Counted from the stretch's first letter, positions 45,117 through 53,950 are shown. The stretch is DNA of 64,000 bases from WTFV01 sp965203525 (GCA_965203525.1 OZ241898.1:2170001-2234000); one strand, 5' to 3'. Program-made: numbers and translations. The notes: generated from the letters alone by a model not told the origin.

Positions 45117-45270
45117 GGTTCAGCGTCGAAACGTCACGCGGACGAAGCGGTTGCGCTCATTGTTGATCAGCTCTGATCAGCTCCGGTTCCGTGCCGTTGA
45201 AATACGCGCACACCGCCGAAGTCGACGTCGTCGACCCCGGCCGACGGGACGACCTGCCGTTCGGTTCGCC

Positions 45271-45761
45271 TCACGCCGCGCCACCCGTACCGAAGTCCGC
45301 CGCGTACGCCGCGTAGATCGTCAACCGCAACTCGTCGCCGAACGTCTCGTACACGGGTTGCTTGCCCGAAAGGCGCCGGCTCCGCGAGAGGATGGACGGC
45401 ACGCCCTCGCCCCGGCGGTCCATCATCGTCACCCGCGGCGTCTCGATCTCCTCCGGGACGGGGCAACGGTCGAAGAGGTTGGCGATCGCCGGGTTCCTCG
45501 CATTCTGCTTGTACGGGAGATCGTCGATGCGCATGCCGTTGGCCATCGCTCCCGGCGAGAACAGACCGCGCGCGGCGCGTCGGACACGCCCAGCAGGACG
45601 ACGCCGCCGGCGGCGTTGGCGAGGGCCGCGAGCTCGTCCGCCAACTGGTCCCGCCCCGGTCCCTTGATCCGGCCGCCGGCGAAGACCACCTCCTTGAGCT
45701 CCAGAAAGCTGTCCTCGCCGAGCCGTATCTTCCGGAGCCACCGTTCCGTCGCGTCAGGCAT
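45271..45761 (-). pseudogene. Internally deleted copy of the AlbA_2/ATP-binding gene
   Basis: From ATG 45761 the frame MPDATERWLRKIRLGEDSFL, LKEVVFAGGRIKGPGRDQLA matches the neighbouring full AlbA_2 gene for about 60 codons. It then jumps, out of frame, to sequence matching the C-terminal part (LFSPGAMANGMRIDDLPYKQ, PRVTMMDRRGEGVPSILSRS) up to the stop at 45271. About 270 codons are missing, including most of the AlbA_2 and HATPase-like core. The copy overlaps the end of the full gene by 8 bp (stop 45754 inside its start), showing a tandem duplication followed by deletion. Confidence 0.75.
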
Positions 45762-47061
45762 GCCGTGGTTCCTCTCCCGGCGACGCTCTCCCGCCGGACG
45801 GTGTTGCCGGCGCGTAGATGGTCAGCATCAGCGCGGCTTCGTCGATCTCCCGGTATTCGGGCTCCCGCCCCGACAGGTCGCGGCTGTTCTCCAGGATGAT
45901 GCGCACGCCCTCGCCGCGCTTCTCCATCAGGGTGGCGCGATCCGTCTTCAGCCAGGGAATCCCGGCCGGAACGGGGCACTTGGCCAGCAGGCTCGTGACC
46001 ACTTCGTTGCGCGACGACTGCAGGTGCTCGAGGCGCTCGACGGAGATCGCGTTGGGAATCGCGCCGGGGGAGTGCAGCTCCAGGCGGTCGCCGAACAGTC
46101 GCAGCCGGATCTTGGAGCCGTATATCGAATAGTCGCGGTGGGCCACGGCGTTGACCAGCGCCTCGAACACCGCCTCCACGTCGAACTGCGGGCGGTCCAC
46201 GCGCCCCATGTGCTTGAACGCGGCGACCTTCATGTTCCTGGCGACGAAGCGGCACGCCTGCTCCACCTGGGCGTCGAGCGGCCCCGTCACGTCGGCGGCG
46301 TCCAACTGGTAGGGGTCGCCGGACAGGTCCGGCCGGACCCGGGTCCCCCGGTAGGCGACGGCCTGGATGAAGGCGTTGGGAAGCCACCGGCGCGGGTCGG
46401 CCGACGCCAGCAGCACGCCCGCGACCGTCGGCCGGAGCGCGCCGTCGTCGTCCGCGCGCGCCATGCCGAGGTTCGACAGCAGGCTTTCGGGCGCGGCGCC
46501 GGTGCGCGTCGTCCGGAACCGCTCCCAGAGCGGGGCGGAAAGGTCTTCCACGCGGGCGCCGGGCACGATCTGCTCGTCGAACCGGATGAGCCGGGCCTGG
46601 CTCCGCTGCTGTTGCAGACGAAACAGGTAGTCCGGCTCCATCTGGCGTTTCGAACTCCCGACCCGATGCAGATACCCGCCCGGACTCCGGTGCGCGAACA
46701 GACTGCGTGAAACCTCGATCCGCAGCACGGGCCGCGGGCGTCCGCCCGTATCCGGCAATTCGAGACGTTCGATCATGGGATACAACGCCGGCTTGATCGC
46801 GTCGCGAACGATCTCCGACACGTACTGCTCCGCGGCGTCGAGCCGTTCGAGGGGGATGCCCACGATCTCCCGCGACCCGTCGTCGACGCCAAGCACGAGA
46901 ACGCCTCCGCGCCCGTTCGCGAACGCCGCGATCTCGTCCGCCAACTGGTCGCGGCCGGGTCCCTTGATCCGACCGCCGGCGAAGACCACCTCTTTCAGCT
47001 CGAGGACGGAGTCCTCGCCGAGCCGGATTCTCCGCAGCAGCTCTTCCGGCGAGTCAAGCAT
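45754..47061 (-). CDS. AlbA_2 (Schlafen-like) domain ATP-binding protein
   Basis: A 435-residue protein. The N-terminal AlbA_2 domain starts LRRIRLGEDSVLELKEVVFA and includes AAFANGRGGVLVLGVDDGSR (residues about 45-65). The central region (GVLLASADPRRWLPNAFIQA) and C-terminal HATPase_c_4-like part (FEALVNAVAHRDYSIYGSKI, GDRLELHSPGAIPNAISVER) complete the usual layout of these putative transcriptional regulators/defence proteins. The family often pairs with DNA- or RNA-acting enzymes. It overlaps the upstream TrlF-like gene by 8 bp (47054-47061), so the two are coupled. Confidence 0.85.
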   Translation of the reverse strand: MLDSPEELLRRIRLGEDSVLELKEVVFAGGRIKGPGRDQLADEIAAFANGRGGVLVLGVDDGSREIVGIPLERLDAAEQYVSEIVRDAIKPALYPMIERLELPDTGGRPRPVLRIEVSRSLFAHRSPGGYLHRVGSSKRQMEPDYLFRLQQQRSQARLIRFDEQIVPGARVEDLSAPLWERFRTTRTGAAPESLLSNLGMARADDDGALRPTVAGVLLASADPRRWLPNAFIQAVAYRGTRVRPDLSGDPYQLDAADVTGPLDAQVEQACRFVARNMKVAAFKHMGRVDRPQFDVEAVFEALVNAVAHRDYSIYGSKIRLRLFGDRLELHSPGAIPNAISVERLEHLQSSRNEVVTSLLAKCPVPAGIPWLKTDRATLMEKRGEGVRIILENSRDLSGREPEYREIDEAALMLTIYAPATPSGGRASPGEEPRHA

Positions 47062-49852
47062 GGCGCGGACCCTCCACCAAGCGTCGGTACCGGCGTTCGA
47101 ACGCCTGCCGGCCGCCCTCCATCACGCGGCAGATCTCCGCCCTGACTCCCGGGTCCTGAAGGCATCCCGACCCGTCGTCGACCATGACGCACTGACCGGA
47201 ACGCTGATCCATCGAGATGACCATCTCGGCGTCTCCGTTGACGACGATGTTCGGGTTGTGCGTGGCGAGGACGATCTGGCGGCCCTGCTTGCTCGCCCGA
47301 ATCTGCCGAACGATCAGGTCGTAGATCAAGTGGTTGTCGAGGTCGTCTTCCGGTTGATCGAGCACGATCGGCTCGTCTCCGTGGGACAGGAGAAAGGCCA
47401 GAATCGCCGCCGACTTCTGCCCGGGCGACCCGTGTTCAATCGGCACGAACTGACCGTCTCCGGTCCTCTTGTAGCGCACCTGCAAGCCGTCCTCGGGCCA
47501 CCAGCACATGAAACGGTCGATCTGTTCGGGGCGCAGCGTCCGCACGTGTCTGTGAAACCATCCGGTTCGATTGTCTACCTGGCTGCCCGCGGCTATCCTT
47601 GCCACGTCATCCTTGACGCCAGCGACGCGCGCCTTGACCGTTTCGATCCGTTCCTCGACGGCGACGGGCAGGCCGCGGTACAAGTCGGTCAGGATTCCAT
47701 CGACGTCCTTCTGAAGACGTTCGTCCTGACGCCCGAGGCTGTCGCGAAACGCGGTCTCCGACGCGGCGGCGTCCTTTCCGAACGGAACGACCGCCATCGC
47801 CACGAAGTCGTTGCCGGACAGCAGGTTTTCGAGCAGCGTCGTCCGCATCCGTGTCAACTCGATCCGCTGGGTTTCCAGTTCCTCAAGTACTTTGTCGGCT
47901 TGCGCCTGAAGCTGATCCACACGTGCGCGCAACGCCGCGAATCCGTTGACGTCGCTTTCGAGAGCATGGCGCCGCTGGACGAGATTGCCGTAGGAGGCCG
48001 GATCATCGACGCCTTCCGCGGCGAGGCGCTCCACGAGAGCCGTGTAGTCGGCGACGGTCTTCTCCGACGCGCTCGCCCACGCCGATTGCGCGACCCGCAC
48101 ACGCCATCGGTCCAGAAAGTCGGCGGCTTCGTCCGCCATCGCGTTCAGGCGGTCGGCGAATTCCCGTTGCTTGCCGCGCAGTGCTTCGACAAGAGCGAGC
48201 AACTCCGCTTCGGCGGGATTCTCGCGGTCGAACACCTCCTCCCGAACGTCCGACGGCTCCGCCGCCTCCGCGAGTTTGCGGACCTTCGTCCGGAAATCGT
48301 TCATTTCAGCGGTCCGCAGCTCCTGCTCCCGCTGCTGGCGGCGGCGGCGCTGGAATGCCACCAGCAACGCCTGATGCCCCCCGGCTTCGAAGACGGCAAG
48401 CTGCCGTTCGACGTCGGCGAGTTCTCCCTCCACCCGAGAGCGATCCGCGAGACGCGCTTCGAGTTCGCGCACCTGACCGCGCAGGCTCAGGTAGCGCGTC
48501 TCCAACTTCTGTCTGCGCCGTTCCTGTTCCGCACGCTCCACCGGCGACGCGTCGTCCACCAGCCGCAGCAATGCGTCGGGATCGGCCGCCAACTCGAAGA
48601 CCTGCTTCTGACTGAAAATCCGGACCGGAAACCGGCCCTGCACGTCGCCGGGACTCGGCGCCCACTCGCCGGCCTCGTTCCGTTCCTCGATGGACGCGTC
48701 GCCGTCACGCCACCGGACGCGAAAGCGCCCGCCATGTTTCCGGTAGGTGACGGTGATGGTCGTGTCTGCCTGGAGCGCTCCGCGGTCTTTCCGCGAATCG
48801 GGTACCTTGGCGAACTCCTTGAATTCGTCCCGGAGCCGGCCCGGCAACTCTCCCGCGCGGTCGAGACCGAGGCGCAGCATCTCGACGATGGTCGATTTTC
48901 CTGTCCCGCGCCCGCCCACGACAGTGGACATCCAAGGGCTGAAACGGACGTCGAACGGATCGCCGTGTCCGGCGCAACGCGCGTTCCTGACGGTCACCGC
49001 TTCTATCGCAAGCGGCGGGCGCCGGTTGGGATCGTCGACCACGGCGTCGCTGCGCCGAATGGACGACCGAGCGCCGTCCAGCAGCGCGAGACGCAGCCCC
49101 TCGATGGACGGCTGTCCCATCTTCACCCAGGTGTAACGTTCGCCCGGCCTGCGGTCCTCGCGATGCCGAAAGTTGTGGCAATCGCTGCCCAGGACTTCGG
49201 TCCAGGGGCATCCGGCCTCTGCGTAGACCGGATGCTTCACCCAATCGCTGTCGACCACTTCCGCGGCCAGAATCTCCGGCCGGCCGATCACCTGCCGCAC
49301 GGTGTTCGCATCCAATCGCAGTCGGCCGTCCTCTGCCGTCTGCAGCAACCCCTTCTCGCGGTCGACATGGGCGGGTATCGCCAGAGCCCCGAGGTCGGAA
49401 ACGATTTCGACGACCTCCGCCGCGGATTTCCGCGTGACCGCGTCGCAGTCACCGTACTTTCCCCGATACTCCACGCGCGCCAGCAAGTCGCGGACGTCGC
49501 CGCCGTCCGCCGTCCGATCGAAGATGACGAGAAGGTGGAAACCGCCATTCACGGACAGCTCGACGCCGGGGAAAAGGCAGAGCGGCCGGAAACCTGCCGG
49601 CCGTTCTCCATCGAGCCGGTCGCAGGCAGCCTTGAGATGATCGATCCACTCGAACGCGTTGTGGTCGGTGACCGCCACGCAATCCACTTTCGCAGCCATG
49701 AATCGCAGCAGCCACTGCTCGGGGGTCAATCGTTTTTCTTCGTCCTTGATCTTGCTCCACGGCGTGTCCAGCGAGGCCGGGGTATGCGTGTGGAAGTCGA
49801 ACTTCCACCACCTTGCTCCGGGATAATTCCACTGCGAACTTGTATCCTGCAT
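47054..49852 (-). CDS. TrlF-like PHP-domain protein with SMC/AAA ATPase
   Basis: A 932-residue protein. The N-terminal PHP phosphoesterase domain has WWKFDFHTHTPASLDTPW (H21, H23), DCVAVTDHNAFEWI and the later SDCHNFRHREDRR, the metal-binding histidines of PHP enzymes. Next comes Walker A STVVGGRGTGKST (about residue 315), a long coiled coil (RRQKLETRYLSLRGQVRELE to about 700) and the ABC-type C-terminal half with HGSPGQKSAAILAFLLS, IVLDQPEDDLDNHLIYDLIV and IVLATHNPNIVVNGDA. This layout is that of TrlF-family proteins, frequently found in defence islands. It presumably couples DNA- or nucleotide-end sensing to hydrolysis; the exact role is unknown. Confidence 0.88.
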   Translation of the reverse strand: MQDTSSQWNYPGARWWKFDFHTHTPASLDTPWSKIKDEEKRLTPEQWLLRFMAAKVDCVAVTDHNAFEWIDHLKAACDRLDGERPAGFRPLCLFPGVELSVNGGFHLLVIFDRTADGGDVRDLLARVEYRGKYGDCDAVTRKSAAEVVEIVSDLGALAIPAHVDREKGLLQTAEDGRLRLDANTVRQVIGRPEILAAEVVDSDWVKHPVYAEAGCPWTEVLGSDCHNFRHREDRRPGERYTWVKMGQPSIEGLRLALLDGARSSIRRSDAVVDDPNRRPPLAIEAVTVRNARCAGHGDPFDVRFSPWMSTVVGGRGTGKSTIVEMLRLGLDRAGELPGRLRDEFKEFAKVPDSRKDRGALQADTTITVTYRKHGGRFRVRWRDGDASIEERNEAGEWAPSPGDVQGRFPVRIFSQKQVFELAADPDALLRLVDDASPVERAEQERRRQKLETRYLSLRGQVRELEARLADRSRVEGELADVERQLAVFEAGGHQALLVAFQRRRRQQREQELRTAEMNDFRTKVRKLAEAAEPSDVREEVFDRENPAEAELLALVEALRGKQREFADRLNAMADEAADFLDRWRVRVAQSAWASASEKTVADYTALVERLAAEGVDDPASYGNLVQRRHALESDVNGFAALRARVDQLQAQADKVLEELETQRIELTRMRTTLLENLLSGNDFVAMAVVPFGKDAAASETAFRDSLGRQDERLQKDVDGILTDLYRGLPVAVEERIETVKARVAGVKDDVARIAAGSQVDNRTGWFHRHVRTLRPEQIDRFMCWWPEDGLQVRYKRTGDGQFVPIEHGSPGQKSAAILAFLLSHGDEPIVLDQPEDDLDNHLIYDLIVRQIRASKQGRQIVLATHNPNIVVNGDAEMVISMDQRSGQCVMVDDGSGCLQDPGVRAEICRVMEGGRQAFERRYRRLVEGPRHA

Positions 49853-50002
49853 CGTCTGCTACACCTCGGTATTCACGGAGCTCCTGCCAATTCCCGCAAC
49901 GGTGGAGAAGGCTCGCACGCCGTCCGGCGGAGCCGGCACCTTGCGGAACGCGCGAGAGACAGCGGCGTGTTCCGGCAGGGCGGCCGGCGCGCTCGTCGGC
50001 CC

Positions 50003-51739
50003 TCACATGCCCCACACGTCGATGGCGGCGCCGTCCCGCGACGTCATCCGACGGTGGAACACCTTCTCGTCCCAGCGCTTCCCCCCGACGCGGTCGATGA
50101 TCACCAGGTGGCCTTCCGTGGTTGCGCACCGGTCCATGTACGCCGCCGTCTGCTCCAGACCCTCGGCGATGGTCCGCTCCGGACTGCCGCGCAGCACCTT
50201 GCACTCGATCACGACCTTGTCGACCCGCGCGGTCCGCCCCGGCGCCTCCCCGCCTCGTCCAACCCGAACGCCGCCGCCCCGGACGCCGCCGCCGGCACGC
50301 GCGGTCCGCTCCGGCGCCTCTCCGCTTCCGGCGGCTGCTCGCCCAATGCCCGACCCGCCGGCGCCCGGTCGGCCGGCGCCCGCTTCCCCGCCACTGCGCG
50401 GCCAGACGATCAGCAGGTCGGTGCGCCCCCGCCCCAACCCGTACTCCCGCTCGATCCGCCCGCCGCTGTTCACCACCCGCTGCAGGAACGCCTGCAGCAG
50501 CAACTGCGGCCACGCCTCCTGGTACTGGAACCGTTGCGACCAGTGCTCCGAGTGCTCCCGGAAGAACGTCTGGAACGCCGCCAGCAGCTTCCGCACGTCC
50601 AGCCCGCCGTCAGCATCCACGTACCACGCCATCTCCTCGGTCAGCCCCGCCTGGACCGCGTAGGTCAGCTCGCGCGGGACCACCTCGGCGTAGATCGGAT
50701 TGGCGATCCGCGGCGGGTCGTCCACCGCGATCAGGCCCAGGTCGCGCACGTACTCCAGGTCGCGGGCCTTGAAGCCGCGCTCCGCGCCGCCGCTCAGCAG
50801 CGGCTCGACCACCCGCCGCACCCGCTCTTCCTGCAGCTTGTCCGCCAACTGGTCCAGGTGCGTCTCCCGCCGCAGAATCAAACGCTCCTGCGCCGCCAGA
50901 ACCGCCTCCGCGTCGATCGGACGCGACCGGTCCCGGCCCGCGCGGTCCTCGAAGCAGGTGGCGTCCGCCAGCGCGTTCACCAGCCACGGCTGCCCCTGCG
51001 TCCGCTCCCACACCGTCTCCAGCGCCCCGGCCGTGAACGCCTGCCCGGTCTCCGCCGTGTGCTGCCCCAGCAGCGCCAGGACGTCGTCCCGCGAGAAGTC
51101 CCCCAGCCGCAACGACTTCGCCCTGACGTTGAATGCGCTGCCGCCGGCGACGGCCGTGTTCGCCGAGCCGGAATGGATGCGGTAGTCCCGCACGTCCCGC
51201 ACCCCGCACAGAATCACGCTCTGCGGAAACCCCGCCGGCCGCTGGTCGTACCCCGCCCGCAACTGCCGCAGCACGGCCAGCAGCGAGTCGCCCACCAGCG
51301 CGTCGATCTCGTCGATCAGCAGCACCAGCGGACGCGCGTCGGCGGCGGCCCAGCGCGCCAGCGCCTCGCGCAACACGCCGTCCGGCGCGTACTTCGTCAG
51401 CAGATCGGGCCAGATCCCGTCCAGGAACTCGTCGCCCAGCGTCGTGCGCGCCCGCGAGGCGAGCTCGCCCAGCACCGCGCGCAGCGCCCGCCCCACGTCC
51501 TCGCGGGCCGTCTGCGCCCCCTCGACGTTGGCGTACACGCACCGGCAGCCGTCGGCGTGCAACCGGTCCCGCAACGCCAGCAGGGCCGAGGTCTTCCCCG
51601 TCTGCCGGGGGGCGTGCAGCACGAAGTACTTCTCGTCCCGGACGAGCCGGAGCACTTCGTCCAGGTCCAGCCGGTCCAGCGGCGGAATGCAGTAGTGCCG
51701 CTCCGGCTTGACGGGACCGGCCGTGGTGAAGAAGCGCAT
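50003..51739 (-). CDS. AAA ATPase fused to PD-(D/E)XK nuclease domain, copy 2, with repeat insertion
   Basis: A 578-residue paralogue of the gene at 3359-4924, starting MRFFTTAGPVKPERHYCIPP. Walker A APRQTGKT and Walker B LVLLIDEIDALVGD are as in copy 1. The C-terminal nuclease domain starts RTDLLIVWPR, but the ExK strand (VVIECKVLRG) comes about 60 residues later; the inserted residues are Gly/Arg/Ala-rich with repeated motifs (RSGGEAGAGRPGAGG, GGEAPGRTARV, GEAPERTARAGGG). In copy 1 only about 10 residues separate these strands. The rest continues normally to HLVIIDRVGGKRWDEKVFHR and VWGM. The insertion may disable or loosen the active site. Confidence 0.85.
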   Translation of the reverse strand: MRFFTTAGPVKPERHYCIPPLDRLDLDEVLRLVRDEKYFVLHAPRQTGKTSALLALRDRLHADGCRCVYANVEGAQTAREDVGRALRAVLGELASRARTTLGDEFLDGIWPDLLTKYAPDGVLREALARWAAADARPLVLLIDEIDALVGDSLLAVLRQLRAGYDQRPAGFPQSVILCGVRDVRDYRIHSGSANTAVAGGSAFNVRAKSLRLGDFSRDDVLALLGQHTAETGQAFTAGALETVWERTQGQPWLVNALADATCFEDRAGRDRSRPIDAEAVLAAQERLILRRETHLDQLADKLQEERVRRVVEPLLSGGAERGFKARDLEYVRDLGLIAVDDPPRIANPIYAEVVPRELTYAVQAGLTEEMAWYVDADGGLDVRKLLAAFQTFFREHSEHWSQRFQYQEAWPQLLLQAFLQRVVNSGGRIEREYGLGRGRTDLLIVWPRSGGEAGAGRPGAGGSGIGRAAAGSGEAPERTARAGGGVRGGGVRVGRGGEAPGRTARVDKVVIECKVLRGSPERTIAEGLEQTAAYMDRCATTEGHLVIIDRVGGKRWDEKVFHRRMTSRDGAAIDVWGM

Positions 51740-51749
51740 CGCGTCAGTC

Positions 51750-52088
51750 CTTCCGGCCGCGGGACACGCGCGAACCCGCTTCTGGGCGCCTCGCGGACGA
51801 AGCGCAGCCAAGCGAAGTCGTAGCCGCCCGCGACCTCCAAGCGCGCCGCCCGCCGTAGCGCGCCTCGTCGGGTGCGGCCTCCGCCAGATCCGGCCGCGCG
51901 GCCAGCAGGCGCCCGGCGCGCCACGCGCCGAGGGTGTTGCGCAGGAGGAAGCCGACCATGTACGGCTCGGTGAAGAGCTGGGTGACGGCCGGCAGCTCGT
52001 CCGCGCCGATCTTCGCGCCGCCGCGGTTGACGGCGTCCTTCCGCGGTTTCAGGTCGAAGGGCAACTTGCCGGTCAACGTCTCCACCCG
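51750..52088 (-). pseudogene. pglX-like (BREX adenine methylase) fragment
   Basis: Between the DUF932 fusion gene and AAA copy 2 the minus strand reads LTGKLPFDLKPRKDAVNRGG, AKIGADELPAVTQLFTEPYM, LLRNTLGAWRAGRLLA, then after a frame shift GGYDFAWLRFVREAPRSG. The order and spacing (QLFTExYMVxFLLxNTLGAW, then YDFAWLRFVRE) are those of the methylase core of long PglX-type proteins. About 110 codons are left, with no start codon of their own and at least one shift, so it cannot be functional. It is on the same strand as the pglZ/brxL scar 10 kb downstream, in BREX order. Confidence 0.6.
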
Positions 52089-52090
52089 AT

Positions 52091-53287
52091 CTACTCCCTT
52101 CCCATGGCCTCCAGGCGCTCGGCTGCGTCCATGCTCTCCTGCTTGATGGGCACGATGCCCCCGGACGCCAGCACCGAGCCGCGGCGACCGACGATCCGGT
52201 CGACCCAGTTTCCGCATCGGAACTGCATCGTGTCGACACGCGCCGGACTCATCAATGGCGCCCTCGGGGCGCTGGCGTACTCGGATGCGGCGTTGACCAG
52301 CGCGTACGCGGTGGCGCCGAGTTCCTTGCGGTACTTCTCGCCCCGCTCGCGCAGCCAGGGTCCCAGACGCGACCACGCGTCCCGGCGCGCGGCCTGTCGC
52401 GGAAGTTCCGTGGGCACGTTCACCTCCAGTATCTCCAGCATCCCCGCCAGGAATCCTTCCGCCGGCGCCGACAGCCGCGTCAGCTTTTCGAGCTTGTCCC
52501 TGCATCCGGCGGCGTCGAACCGTCGGCGCGCGAACACCTCGACGATACGGCGTTCGAGGTCCGCGTCGGTCGTGTGCGCGACCGTCAACTTGAGCGACTT
52601 TTCGTCGAAGATCATGCCGTTGGTGCAGGTCGACCGGCAGACCCCGACGGCGAATCCCAGCGCCCGGCTGCGATTGTAGCTGTTGGTCACCCGCAGGAAC
52701 GGGAGCCAGCGGTCGTCGTCGAGCGGCGTGAACCCGAGGCCGTCCGCGGTCAGGTCGATGTGCGCCCATGACCGTGTAGCGGGCATGGTGACGTGGAAGA
52801 GCCGCAGCCGGGCCGCCGCATCGGGGCCGAAGACGAGAGCGAACGCCTGGCGGCCGAGTTCGTACGCCCGCATGTTGGACACCAGCCGGTAGTCCTCGGT
52901 GACGATGGAGAAGATCTCCCGGTGATCGTCGGATACGACGGCCCAACGCCGCCTGAACGCGTGGCCGGTGTCCGACGCGCGGACGCGCACCTTCGACACC
53001 GGGAAGAAGGGCTGATCGACCACGGATTCCGCGTCGCCCGGAGTTTCCGTGGTGGCGGCGTTTTCGTACAGGTACTCCGGCGCCAGGTCGGCGCCGGTCG
53101 GCCATACGATGGTGTCGAGCTCGGCGTCGAACCGGAAACGCCGGAACAACCCGACGTCCCGCAACGGCTCGAATACTTCGCCCCACAATTCGTGCTCCAG
53201 GTCGATGACTCCGGTCTTGCCGTCCTCGAACGTCACGAAGATCTTGTACTCGCGAAGGTATTCCGCACCGCGCAGCCTCGGGGTCAT
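52091..53287 (-). CDS. DUF2442-DUF932 fusion protein
   Basis: A 398-residue protein. Residues 1 to about 80 have the DUF2442 pattern (YKIFVTFEDGKTGVIDLEHE, WGEVFEPLRDVGLFRRFRFD, TIVWPTGADLAPEYL). From about residue 105 it becomes DUF932, a plasmid- and phage-associated domain (RRRWAVVSDDHREIFSIVTE, LRVTNSYNRSRALGFAVGVC, TNGMIFDEKSLKLTVAHTTD). DUF2442 proteins are usually stand-alone and encoded next to DUF4160 genes, as here. The joint between the domains (residues 85-105) is of low complexity, so the fusion may be recent. The function of either domain is not established. Confidence 0.75.
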   Translation of the reverse strand: MTPRLRGAEYLREYKIFVTFEDGKTGVIDLEHELWGEVFEPLRDVGLFRRFRFDAELDTIVWPTGADLAPEYLYENAATTETPGDAESVVDQPFFPVSKVRVRASDTGHAFRRRWAVVSDDHREIFSIVTEDYRLVSNMRAYELGRQAFALVFGPDAAARLRLFHVTMPATRSWAHIDLTADGLGFTPLDDDRWLPFLRVTNSYNRSRALGFAVGVCRSTCTNGMIFDEKSLKLTVAHTTDADLERRIVEVFARRRFDAAGCRDKLEKLTRLSAPAEGFLAGMLEILEVNVPTELPRQAARRDAWSRLGPWLRERGEKYRKELGATAYALVNAASEYASAPRAPLMSPARVDTMQFRCGNWVDRIVGRRGSVLASGGIVPIKQESMDAAERLEAMGRE

Positions 53288-53291
53288 CGCT

Positions 53292-53552
53292 CTACTCCAG
53301 CGGGTCGATCCTGATCAGCGGTTTCCGTTCCTGCGCCAGCTTCCAATTGGCCAGCAGCTCGTCTCGATGCAATTCCAGCCACTCGAGAACAAGCGTCCTG
53401 GCGCGACCGGGAAAGTCGCCGGAGAGAAGCCGGGCGTCTTCGATCGCCACGCTGATCCGCTGCTCGCCGTACTTCGCGTGGAAGTGCGGCAGCGCGTGGT
53501 CCCGGTAGTACATCGTGACTACGATCCCGAAAAAACGACTGATCTCCGGCAT
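53292..53552 (-). CDS. DUF4160 protein
   Basis: An 86-residue protein starting at ATG 53552: MPEISRFFGIVVTMYYRDHA with HFHAKYGEQRISVAIEDARL follows DUF4160 closely, and WLELHRDELLANWKLAQERK ends it. DUF4160 and DUF2442 genes are commonly adjacent and have been proposed as a toxin-antitoxin-like pair. Here the DUF2442 start is 4 bp after the DUF4160 stop, but DUF2442 is fused to DUF932. The start is set by homology; codons before it belong to the duplicated 210-bp segment. Confidence 0.85.
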   Translation of the reverse strand: MPEISRFFGIVVTMYYRDHALPHFHAKYGEQRISVAIEDARLLSGDFPGRARTLVLEWLELHRDELLANWKLAQERKPLIRIDPLE

Positions 53553-53585
53553 CCACTCGGTACTCCATCGACGCCGGCGCCGGCG

Positions 53586-53795
53586 ATTCCGCAAACGTCG
53601 GTGTCCCGATGCCGGCACGTCGCCCGAGTGCGTCGAACAACCGCTTCATCGGATGATCACCGGTCCTTGCGAACCGCGCCCGGCAATGCCTTCTCCTGTT
53701 CCCGCAACCGGCCCCGCCCGGCCGCCTCGTCCGGCAGCGTACCACGGCGCCCACGGACCGTAGTCGTGCGGAGTGGCGGCGGCTGCGCGGACCGC
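53586..53795. repeat. 210-bp direct repeat, copy A (copy B at 56588-56794)
   Basis: About 210 bp with many short matches, including CCGGTCC, GCGAACCGCGCCCGGCAATG, GCCGCCTCGTCCGGCAG and CACGG...CCGTCGTCGTGCGGAG, are present here and at 56588-56794 in the same orientation, roughly 3 kb apart and flanking the HicB, GNAT and AAA/DUF3226 genes. On the minus strand each copy contains the end of a coding frame (GTLPDEAA ... EKALPGAVR), intact in copy B (ending GPVSIR) and disrupted in copy A, then the ATG-like MKRLFD or MKRSFD. I do not recognise the parent gene. Confidence 0.8.
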
Positions 53796-53950
53796 AGCAG
53801 ACCAGCTTCCAGTGCCACTTCTTCGCCTGCGCCGCGGCCTTGAGCCGGCGCAGGAACCCGTCCATGCCCACGCGCAACGCCGATCGCCCCCCTTTCCCTG
53901 GTCGCCCCCCTCCACGTAGATCGCGACGCGGCCGGACAGAACTCTCAGCC
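53760..53950 (-). pseudogene. DUF4276-like gene remnant
   Basis: Just downstream of the HicB gene the minus strand reads SGRVAIYVEGGDQGKGGD, the start of a DUF4276 (TOPRIM-related) protein. After a frame shift it reads ALRVGMDGFLRRLKAAAQAK, then WHWKLVCCGPRSRR, again DUF4276-like. The gene breaks off inside the 210-bp repeat. About 60 codons remain. Such genes usually follow an AAA ATPase gene, whose first codons may survive at the start of the HicB frame. Confidence 0.6.

Noticed and set aside
46775..51823. Plus-strand open frame of nearly 1700 codons across the TrlF-like and AAA copy 2 genes
   Set aside because: It covers several well-supported minus-strand genes and shows no recognisable domain.
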